From positions 1 to 30,964 of the forward strand of contig MU626482.1 in the NCBI GenBank assembly GCA_025603075.1: 30,964 nt of DNA. The letters run 5' to 3'. This document shows positions 21,966-30,671 of this stretch, piece after piece (position 1 is the first letter of the stretch; every line of letters begins with the position of its first letter). The notes beneath the pieces were generated by a model. It did not search any database and was not told where the DNA came from. It saw nothing but the letters and a program-made list of their open reading frames with translations. A program made the position numbers and the translations under genes. This DNA comes from Neoconidiobolus thromboides FSU 785 (Eukaryota; Entomophthoromycota; Entomophthoromycetes; Entomophthorales; Neoconidiobolaceae).

Positions 21966-23076
21966 ATGGAAAAAGATACATAAATAAATACAAAAAATTA
22001 TTAATAAAGATCGAGAAAGAATTATCGATTTACATATCAATAAGTCAAATGGCATCGAAGTTTCCAAAATATTAGACTTTGCTATTAGTACTGTTCAAGG
22101 AATTATAGAAAAGTATCTTGATCGTAAAGACTATTTAAGAAAGCCGAAAGGATATTACAAAACAACTCTTAACTGATTCTCAACAAAAAGCTATTTAATC
22201 TTGGATTGATAAATATTGTATTACTAAATCGAAAGCCATACAAAAAAGATTAAGGGAAGGAATGGATATAGATGGAAGTTTATTAGAAATAGAATCTTAC
22301 ATTAAAATCTTTAATTTCAATTCAAAACGTATCAATGTGCCATCTTATGATAATGATTTGACTACTTTTAAAGACAAGAGCATTTTATGCTAATTACTTT
22401 GTTAACAACATGGGGATGTATTTTTGTGTTTAAGAATTTTACTAACAAATTTTCCGCTTAAATGGCGCTTAAAAAATCGAAAAAGTAATGAAATCAAAAA
22501 AAACACACTCCCATATATTAAAATTTATCGATTCTAAGATTCTGTTTATAAATGATACTACATTTAGTATTATAATCAAACGAATAAAAGTATTATCTAG
22601 AAGTAAAAAGACAGACTCACTTACTAAAGGACTTTGTAAAAAAATCATATCTAGGTTATGATATGGATATTAATGGAATAATTGAGTATCAAACTCAAAT
22701 GCTTACTTTTGATATTGAATTGTTTTATGAATTTATTAAATCCGTTGTTATCAAATTTTAAAAAAAAAACGGAAGCAATAAATATTATAAATAACGAATA
22801 TGTTTACAGAGATCCAAAAGTTAGAGAACTTGTTAACCCAATGGACATGTTTTATTTCGTTCACTACTGAATTTTATATTTTTAAATCCTGTTGAAATTA
22901 TGTATAGCAAATTAGTGCAATTGATCAGAACAAAAAATTCACAAAATGAGGATGGGTTATTTAAAATTTTTGGTAACGCTTTATCACAAATAATTGATAG
23001 TGATTATAAGGATTTTGATGAACATATGCTTGGTTGTTTAGCAAGATGTATGAAAAAAGAAGAGCTACTCGATTAA
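21966..23076 (+). pseudogene. Decayed Tc1/mariner-like DDE gene, copy R1, with nested MITE
   Basis: Matches the family from the first HTH (INKDRERIIDLHINKS near 22010) to the final codons (EELLD then TAA at 23074). It is broken by frameshifts, by TAA at 22196-22198 where R2 has a Gln codon, and by a 105-bp MITE-like insertion at 22410-22514. With the insertion ignored, the flanking codons align to R2 without a gap. The first catalytic position reads Asn (LFINDTTF near 22547). It is the innermost right copy, of B type. The 5' end is uncertain by a few codons. Confidence 0.82.
22410..22514 (-). mobile_element. MITE-like element, copy 3, inserted in R1
   Basis: In reverse orientation relative to the other three copies. 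It starts ATGGGGATGTATTTTTGTG and, read from the other end, ATGGGAGTGTGTTTTTTTTG, so the terminal inverted repeat is about 20 bp and imperfect. Comparison with R2 places the empty site as AACAACATATTAAAA; the duplication is AT or absent, and cannot be resolved further. This copy best defines the element's ends. Confidence 0.82.
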
Positions 23077-23194
23077 CAGACTCAAATTAAGTTCTACAAT
23101 TGATTTTTTTTCAAATTTTTATGCATACTACATTACTCATCAAGAGATGAGTAAAATACCTCACAGAAATTTATAATATAAACAACAATAGTTA

Positions 23195-23300
23195 AAAGGC
23201 GTCAAATACGAAACCAAATACTAAATCGTGATCGAAACGGCCCTTCATTTCAACCTATTGCTTATTTTGTCTAATATCTTAAATTCATATTAGGAGCTAA
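23195..23300 (+). repeat. Shared 3'-flank block of R1, related to 28633-28735
   Basis: A block starting near ACGAAACCAAA, about 120 bp below the R1 stop, resembles a block about 140 bp below the end of R5. It lies in the 327-bp spacer between R1 and R2, which has no gene. Confidence 0.4.
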
Positions 23301-23403
23301 AATAATTGGGATTTTTAATAGTCGTTTGAGATTTTTATTGGTTTAATTGAAAAAAGATAAAATAATATTGAATTTTTCAAATTTAAGATTATTAAAATTT
23401 CCA

Positions 23404-24405
23404 ATGAAATATAAAAATATCACTAACGAAGACCGAGAAAAAATTGTTAGTTCATATATCAATGGATCCAGTGCAACGAATATTGCCAAAGTAATGGGCT
23501 ATAATAGAGCTACTGTTTTTGGTATTATACAAAAGTATACAACTGGTAATGATTTTAAAAAAAAGGCAAATGTAGCTCAACGAACATTTATATCGGATGC
23601 TCAACGAAAAATTATGCAATCATGGATTAATAAAGACTGTACCATTAAACTGAAAACAATAAAAACAAGATTGAAGGATGAAATGGGGATAGATGCAACA
23701 TTGTCATGTATAGAATCCTATATGAAAGCATTTAATTTCTCTTTTAACCGTCTTAATTTACCTCCTCAAAACAATGAGCTGACTACTTTGGAAGCTCGTG
23801 CCCTTTATGCTGATAGTTTTATAAACAATGTAGCAAAGTATATAGGCTCAAAGGTTCTATTTATAAATGAAGCAACGTTTAGTATTTCAATGTCAACAAA
23901 TAAAAATTTATTATCTGCAAAAAAGAGAGCTGATTTTATTGGCAAAGGATTTCGTAAAGCAATTGCATCAATGTGTTCTGCTATGAGTATAAATGGGTTA
24001 ATTGAACATCAAACTCGAATGATGATTTTTGATACTGAATCATTCTATAAATTTATTGAGTCAGTTGTTGCTAAATTAGAGAAAACAAGCATGTCAGAAG
24101 CAATAATTATTATGGATAATGCATGCATTGAAAAATATCTAAAAGTCAAAGAACTTATTGAGTCAAAGGGACATAGCTTAATTTGTTTGCCGCCCGCATC
24201 TGCGTTTTTAAATCCTAATGAAGTTATGTATATTAAATGGAAAGAATTAATCAGAGCAAAGGATCCACAAGATGGAAATGAATTAATTAAGGTTATTAAT
24301 AAAGTTTTATCACAAATAGCTGATAATGATTGTAAGGATTTTTACGAACATATGCTTAGTTATTTGCCAAGGTGTATGAAAAAAGAAGAGATACTTGATC
24401 AATAA
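23404..24405 (+). CDS. Tc1/mariner-like DDE protein, copy R2
   Basis: Intact intronless ORF of 333 aa from the first ATG. The frame stays open upstream to about 23347 but without an ATG, and the family alignment supports a start at 23404 (MKYKNITNEDREKI). HTH segments lie at about 5-48 and 62-112. Triad positions are Asn155 (FINEATF), Asp238 (IIMDNAC) and Glu273 (LNPNEVMY), with DD34E spacing. The second motif keeps the canonical MDNA form, while the block before Glu has an Asn replacing the usual Ile. The spacer to R3 is 319 bp. It is a B-type copy, most similar to R1, L4 and L1. Confidence 0.87.
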   Translation: MKYKNITNEDREKIVSSYINGSSATNIAKVMGYNRATVFGIIQKYTTGNDFKKKANVAQRTFISDAQRKIMQSWINKDCTIKLKTIKTRLKDEMGIDATLSCIESYMKAFNFSFNRLNLPPQNNELTTLEARALYADSFINNVAKYIGSKVLFINEATFSISMSTNKNLLSAKKRADFIGKGFRKAIASMCSAMSINGLIEHQTRMMIFDTESFYKFIESVVAKLEKTSMSEAIIIMDNACIEKYLKVKELIESKGHSLICLPPASAFLNPNEVMYIKWKELIRAKDPQDGNELIKVINKVLSQIADNDCKDFYEHMLSYLPRCMKKEEILDQ

Positions 24406-24724
24406 ATTCGTTAAGCTTTTACATTATTTTAGTTTTCTGGCACAAGATTTGATGTATACCTGTCTCGCTTATCCTTCTGTAAGCAAAGCGCCTCATAATA
24501 ATTTGTGAGTATGATGAACACACACAATTACAAAGTATTTCAAGATGAAATTAGAGCTCTAAATTAGTAGTGAAAGTTATTTTTGTATTTCAATATATTA
24601 ATTATTTTATAATAAGCTTAAATTTAAAAGTTCGAATTGTAAAATTATTAGCTGAATTACTCAACAAATATAGTTTAAATTTATTAGTCCAAAAATCAAA
24701 TTTATCCTTTATTTATAGTTTTAA

Positions 24725-25762
24725 ATGTCATCTCTAACTCGAAAGAAATATGCTTCTATAAGTAGTGAAGGAAGAAAAAGAATTGTCAACTCGTATATCA
24801 ATGATTACAGTGCAGGACGAATTGTTAAATTAATGGATCGCGAAGGAGTTACTCTTTATGATGTAGTAAAAAAGTATACTGATAGAAAAGATTATTTAAA
24901 AAACCACAGACAATAAACGATAAAATTAAAAAGATATCGAATTCTAATGAAAAGGCTATCTAATTTTGGTTTGATGAAGGCTGTAGCATATTGTTAAAAG
25001 CAATAAAGCAGAGATTCATGGATGAAATGGGGATGGACGCAAACATATCAACTATACCAAACTATATAGAAGAGTTTGACTATTCTTTCAAGCGTATTAA
25101 TCTAGTTACTCAAATAAATAATTTAGTTACTTTGGAAACCTGAGTATATTATGCTAATTTCTATATCAATCAAGTACAAAGGTTTGATGAATCTGAGATA
25201 TCCTTTATAAACAAAGTGACGTTTTTGATTACAATGTATAAAAGACTTAAAAAAGGGAATTGAAACAAAAAACGTTCTCCTATTGGTCCTGGGTTCAGTA
25301 TAAAAAACGTATCACTATGGTATGGGATAGCTAAAAATGAAATAGCCAAATATAAGGCTCAAGTAAATCCACCCAATGTTGAATCCTTTTATCACTTTAT
25401 TAAATCAATTATTACTTAACTTACTCAAACAAATGTATCAAGAATTACAACAACTATGAATAATGATTATATCGATAGAGATCCAGATACCAGATGACTC
25501 ATTCAAGCAAATGGGCAGAGGTTAATCTGCTTACCACCTAGCTCTGTATTTCTAAGTCCTATTGAGTTTATGTGTTTTAGATGGATATAACTTATAAGAG
25601 AAAAAGATTCAAAGAATGACAGGGAGTTGTTTGATATGTTTTATATGTTTTGTGTAGTTGATAGCCTTATATCAGAAATAGCTAGTAATAGTTGTCGTTT
25701 TTTTACAATACCATGTTACGCTTTTTATCTGGATGCATAAGAAAAGGGGTGGTATTTAATAG
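24725..25762 (+). pseudogene. Decayed Tc1/mariner-like DDE gene, copy R3
   Basis: The start codon and first HTH are intact (MSSLTRKKY to DRKDYLK), then the frame is lost at about 24900. Further stops include TGA at 25141-25143 (CGA in R4), TAA at 25417-25419 and 25588-25590 (both CAA in R4), and TGA in place of a Gly codon near 25495. The first catalytic position is Asn (FINKVTF near 25208). The 3' boundary is approximate because the last codons are diverged. A-type copy. Confidence 0.82.
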
Positions 25763-25938
25763 ATTTTATGAGGATTTTACATTGCTATTTTTTCAATTTT
25801 ATTTCATCTTATAAGCTTTTATCTATTCCTAAGTCGCCCACTCTTCGATAAGTTAAATACTTTATAGTAATTTGAAGATAAGATAAACAACTTTATAGCT
25901 ACAAAATATTATAATAAAAAACTAAATACTAAATTTAC

Positions 25939-25964
25939 AATGAAAGTAACTCTTTTATTATAAC
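25939..25964 (+). promoter_or_regulatory. Conserved upstream motif of R4
   Basis: AATGAAAGTAACTCTTTTAT followed by TATAAC, about 130-150 nt before the start codon, is shared with the equivalent positions in L2, L3 and R5. The whole 250-bp R4 5' flank aligns with that of L3. Confidence 0.35.
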
Positions 25965-26090
25965 TTACTAATGATTTTTTACCAAGTTTAAACTTAATAA
26001 AAATTATTCAAATCTTTGATGTTAGACAACAAAAATTACCTAAATTGATTAAAGCACAAAAAGTAGCTTATTCTTTTTTCTTAATTTTAA

Positions 26091-27140
26091 ATGTCGTCTC
26101 CAACTAGAAAGAAATACAACTGTACAGATAATGCTGATAGAGAAAGAATTGTAAAATCGTACATCAATGGGAACAATCCACCTGACATTGCTAGAGTAAT
26201 GGGCTACAATAAAAGGACTGTTATGGATATTATAAAAAAGTATACTGAAGGGAAAGATTTCTATAAACAACCACGAACAGGAAGGCCCAAAAATAAAGTT
26301 ATATCAGAATCTCATTTAAAAATTATCCAATCTTGGGTTGATGAAGATTGTAAAATTGCATTAAAAACAATAAAAGAGAAACTTATGAATGAAATGGGAA
26401 TAAGTGCTGGCAAATCAACTATCTCGAAGCATATGAAAGAATTTAATTTCTCTTTCAAGCGTATTAATCCAATCACTCAAAGTAATGATATAGTTCTCCA
26501 AGACAATAACTTGGTAATTTTGGAAACGCGAGCCTATTATGCCAATTTCTTTATGAATCAAATGCAAAGGTTTGATGATTCTAAATTTTTCTTTATAAAT
26601 GTAGCAACCTTTTCTGTTATGATGCGTTCAAAGTTTAAACAAGAAGAAATTAAAAACAAAAAGTTTACTTCCCTTGGTCCTGGATTCAGTCTAAAAGATA
26701 TATCAATGTATTGTGCTATAAGTAGAAATGGTATAGTTAAATATCAGAATCAAGTAAGTTTTTTTGATACTGAATCATTTTATCGTTTCATTGAATTGAT
26801 CATCGCTCAACTCGCTCATAAGAATATAACGGATGCTATGATATTCGTGGATAATGATTATGTTGATAAAGATGCAAATATTAGAGGACTTATTGGATCA
26901 AATGGACATAGATTAATTTGTTTGCCACCGAATTCCCCGTTTTTAAATCCTGTTGAGTCTATATATACTAAGTGGATGCAATTGATAAGAGCAGAGGATC
27001 CACAGAATGAGAAGAAGTTATTTGAAGTTATGGATAGTGCTTTGGTGGAAATAACCAGTAATGATTGTAATTCTTTTTACAATACTATGCTACATTTTTT
27101 ACCCAGGTGTACAAGAAAAGAAATAATATCTAGTCAATAA
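26091..27140 (+). CDS. Tc1/mariner-like DDE protein, copy R4
   Basis: Intact intronless ORF of 349 aa. HTH segments at about 12-55 and 70-120 are joined by a GRPK motif (residues 64-67), the usual GRPR-like basic link of Tc1 transposases. Triad positions are Asn170, Asp254 (IFVDNDY) and Glu289 (LNPVESIY), again DD34E spacing with Asn first. Here the Glu that normally follows the first position is also changed, to Val (FINVATF). The 5' half is nearly the same as the readable part of L3, although the two copies lie in opposite arms. Spacers are about 328 bp to R3 and 315 bp to R5. Confidence 0.87.
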   Translation: MSSPTRKKYNCTDNADRERIVKSYINGNNPPDIARVMGYNKRTVMDIIKKYTEGKDFYKQPRTGRPKNKVISESHLKIIQSWVDEDCKIALKTIKEKLMNEMGISAGKSTISKHMKEFNFSFKRINPITQSNDIVLQDNNLVILETRAYYANFFMNQMQRFDDSKFFFINVATFSVMMRSKFKQEEIKNKKFTSLGPGFSLKDISMYCAISRNGIVKYQNQVSFFDTESFYRFIELIIAQLAHKNITDAMIFVDNDYVDKDANIRGLIGSNGHRLICLPPNSPFLNPVESIYTKWMQLIRAEDPQNEKKLFEVMDSALVEITSNDCNSFYNTMLHFLPRCTRKEIISSQ

Positions 27141-27308
27141 CAAATACAGTTTCATTTATAGTATTGATGTTTATTTAGTTTACAAGTCTTGGTATATATT
27201 TGAGTCATATTAATCCTTTATTGAATGAAAGTTCTTTTGTGATTTATTTAAAAAACAGTAACTGAAACTATAGAATAATGTAACATAAATTTTATACACT
27301 GAATCAAT

Positions 27309-27334
27309 GATGGAAACTACTCTTTTCTTTTCAC
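27309..27334 (+). promoter_or_regulatory. Conserved upstream motif of R5
   Basis: GATGGAAACTACTCTTTTCT and the following bases lie about 125-150 nt above the R5 start, at the same relative position as in R4. Confidence 0.35.
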
Positions 27335-27455
27335 TATTTTCTATTTAAACAAAATTTAAATCTAAATCAAGGCTTAAATAAAAAACTAAAATTCTTAATT
27401 ATCAAAAAATAATTTGTTCTTTCAATTTTAAAAAAGGTTGTTTTTATAAGTTCAA

Positions 27456-28495
27456 ATGTCATCTCCAACTAAAAAAAACTGGCTCTTATTAGGAATAATG
27501 ATAGATGAGGGATTATCAAATCCTGCATTAGAAGAGACATTGTAAAAGAGATTGCTAAAATGATGGGATATAGTGAGAAAGCTGTTCGTAGAGTTATTCA
27601 AAGATATAACGAAGGAAAAGCTTATCTTAAAAGACCAGTGCCAGGAAGGCCTAAAAATAAATTTATATCGGTTTTCCAAAAAAACAATTCAACCTTGGCC
27701 TGATGAAGACTGTACTATTTCATTAAATAGAATAAGGAAAAAACGCATGAATGAAATGAGAATAAACCCAAGCAAGATAACTGTAAAAATGTATGTAAAA
27801 AAGTCTCACTAGTCTTCCAGGCATATTGATCCAGCCACTCAAAATAATGAGTTAACTCCTCAAAAAATGATTTGGGTACTTTAGGAACGCAAGCTTATCA
27901 TATCATTTACTTTATGAATTAAATGTGAAGATTTGATGAATCTAAGCTTTTTTTGTGAATGAAGCAACGTTTTTCCTTGGAGCATGTACAAAGTATAGAC
28001 AAAAAGAAATCACTCGCAAAGAATTCCCGTCTCTTCGCACTAGATTCGGAATGAACAACATACCACTGTGCTGCGCAATGAATAAACATGGTATAGTTAA
28101 ATTTAAAACACAAATAGATTCTTTTGACATTGAATCATTTTACCAATTCATTGAAATGATAATGATTGAACAAGCTCAAAAAATATATTAGATACAACGT
28201 TTGTAATGAATAACGAATATGTTGATAGATATCCAAATGTAAGAGGACTCATAAGATCAAATAGATACATACTGATTTTTTTTACCACTCAATTTTTCGT
28301 TTCTAAACCCTATTAGTTCTATATATACTAAATGGATACAGTTAATTTGTGCAAAAGATCCACAAAATGAAAAAACTTTTTGAAGTTATGGATGGTGCTT
28401 TTTTTAGGGACTTCAGAATCTTATTATAGCAATCTCCATGGAAACATATTTGGCTTTCTACTAAGGTCTATAAAAAAGGAGCGATATTTGGTTAG
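27456..28495 (+). pseudogene. Decayed Tc1/mariner-like DDE gene, copy R5
   Basis: It starts with an intact ATG and MSSPTKK but soon shifts frame. Readable pieces include the first HTH with a GRPKNK link (27573-27680) and the DDE core (27955-28190). A tandem TAA/TGA pair at 27920-27928 replaces two Gln codons present in R4. The first catalytic position is Asn (FVNEATF near 27953). The C-terminal third has several indels and the end is approximate. A-type copy. Confidence 0.8.
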
Positions 28496-30569
28496 TAGAT
28501 CATCAATTTGAGCTATTTTGATTTTCTATTTTAAATATCTAACATTTTTTGTGTGGAATTAATTTTATTTTAATTTGTATTTATCCTTTGAGTAAGCTTT
28601 CTAGTAATTTTTGTTACAGAGTAATATAATCAAGGAGCACCATACCACGAAACCAAAATAATAAATAGTGTAGCGCTATAACAATTCATGTTTTTAAGCT
28701 ATTACTCAATTCAATAACTTAATATTTACACAGGGATACCGAAATATCGTTAGAAGCTTCTTTTTAATTGTTTAGCATAATATGAGAGTGTTTTCTTGAC
28801 TTCATTACTTTTTCCATTTTTTAAGCACTATTTAAGCGGAAAATTTGTTAGTAAAATTCTTAAACACAGAAATACATCGCCATATAGTTAGTTATATGAA
28901 AGACTTACTACAGTTTCTGAAAGTAGAAATAACTCCCTGACAATTCAAGTCAGAAAATATATTGCTATAAGTAAAAGGTATGCTATTCTAAAATATTTAT
29001 ACCGAGTTCTTCTTAGGTCAAGCCAGGGTATGGTGTGATAATCATCAGAAGTCGACGGAGTTTGTGGTCCATGGTTTTCAGTAAGTTAGGGCATATTCAA
29101 TATTACTGTGGGATCAAACACTACTTCCCTTGCAGAAAATACTAGGAGGGACTCGAATAATCCAGCTTGAACCATTAATTATTATAACTAATAATACATA
29201 TTAAATACTGGAGCTATAAAATAACTAGCTAAGGTTACAAAATATAATTCTTGGCAGTTTAATAAATAATACAAATAAGGATTTTTAAAAAAAGGATGTT
29301 TAATGTAACAATGTTTCCTATTTCTTATAAAGTTAACAAAGCTTTAATAAAACCTTTATCTCTGATATATTTTCGCTTCACAACAACTTACCATCAATGA
29401 ATTAGTTTTACCTACGCCTATTTCCCTCACAGCGAGATGTTATTCAAAATGGCTCTTCCAAGTTAAAATGCTGTGAATCTATAAGCTTCTTAAGTACTGT
29501 TCCTTTTATTGACTATATATAATATCATGCAAAATTGACTAATTTTTGTTAATGATTTTAATAAAATAAAAAAGCAACTTCTTGTATACACTATCGCTTC
29601 CGAATTTCTAGTGTCATGTATTTGATTGATGTTTCTAGCAAGCCCACCTTAGCCCTAAACACTGTTTCATCATAACATTTTCTGAAGCATATTTTATTTC
29701 ACGACTTGCACACAATATGTATTTCTCGCATTTATAACTAGTAGAATTTGATCCAATTTTAAATCTTTTAAGATAAAAATAAAAACTTATTCATCGGCAT
29801 ATTTTTTGTGCACATAAAATATCTAATAGCACCCATCTTTAGAGTAACTTCGTTCCAAATATCTAGATTATATATCTACTTAAATCCAACTTGTGAACTT
29901 CTAAATATCAAATCAAAAAAATGATCCTCTTTCTACTACCTTGAGTTCAACTTTTACACTTTCCTGTTATCTACGTCTATGCGTTCTCTTCTTGACATAG
30001 GACATTGTAACGCCCCTATTTTACCATTTAGCATCTAAGGAACTTTAACACTAATTAAAAATCTGTTTAATGTGCTACATATAACTTAACAAGTAATATG
30101 AGGATATCTGATCATTATCATTATCCCTTGAATAAATATACTAATATAAATCATCTCTATATCTGTTGACAATAATGTTTTGAATTTAATTTAAGTAAAT
30201 AAATTGAAATTTTAATTTGTGTCCATATTGATATTTTAAGTAAGTTGTTGCATTGTCTATTGCTACTTCAAAGACATTCAGCCAAGGACTACTGAAGCAT
30301 TGCTTTCCATATTAATTAAGAAATACAACTTATATAACAAAAATCAATGATTGTTTTGATTTCTACCTAGTTATAACAAAACTATTAAGTTATTGAACAT
30401 CAAAAATAGTTACTATATGTCATCAAACAAAAAATTTCAATTTGTTAATAATTGAGACGGATTTATATAATTTTATTCAAAATAGTTTTTGTAATTCAAT
30501 AATTTTAAGCTGAAACTAGTGTAAATAAATTAAGTTTTTATTCACTGTTTTCCAATTCACGAAGTTCAA
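28496..30569. other. Right distal flank without genes
   Basis: No gene is seen. It contains a block at 28633-28735 shared with the R1 flank, a MITE-like copy at 28780-28884, a less AT-rich unannotated stretch near 29020-29175, and from about 29690 onward the inverted counterpart of the L1 5' flank (2240-3300). The last 170 bp before 30570 is the best-conserved part of that match. Confidence 0.6.
28780..28884 (+). mobile_element. MITE-like element, copy 4
   Basis: It starts ATATGAGAGTGTTTTCTTG and ends ACATCGCCATATAG, with the conserved central TTTTTTAAG...TTGTTAGTAAAATTC core. ATAT-type bases at both ends fit a TA-rich target. Confidence 0.75.
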
Positions 30570-30605
30570 ATGTCCAAACCAAAGCAAACTACAAGAAACT
30601 CAATA
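30570..30605 (+). pseudogene. DDE-gene start fragment at the right end, copy R6
   Basis: The L1-like 5' flank runs into an ATG and about a dozen codons (MSKPKQTTRNSICQ). It then switches near 30605 to sequence matching the L1 3' flank from about base 358 inward. Most of the coding region and roughly 860 bp of the 3' flank are therefore missing. It cannot make a functional product. Confidence 0.75.
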
Positions 30606-30671
30606 TGTCAAAAGTCTCTTTGGTAGTATTACTTTGATTGACTTATCAAAATTAAGGAAACCAGGCTATTC

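Noticed and set aside
23347-23403. N-terminal extension of R2 from 23347
   Set aside because: It would need a TTG start in a eukaryotic nuclear gene and has no counterpart in the other copies; the ATG at 23404 fits the family.
21966-28495. Alternative genetic code with TAA/TAG as Gln, because many stops in decayed copies sit at Gln positions
   Set aside because: Intact copies and all four host genes end with TAA or TAG at the expected place, and the decayed copies also carry frameshifts and TGA stops.
29140-29175. tRNA-like T-arm (GACTCGAATAATCC)
   Set aside because: No acceptor, D or anticodon stems could be folded around it.
29494-29515. Internal copy of the window-end sequence (AAGTACTG), also at 9833 (AAGTACTA)
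   Set aside because: Only 7 bases match and the similarity does not continue, so it is not taken as an internal element end.
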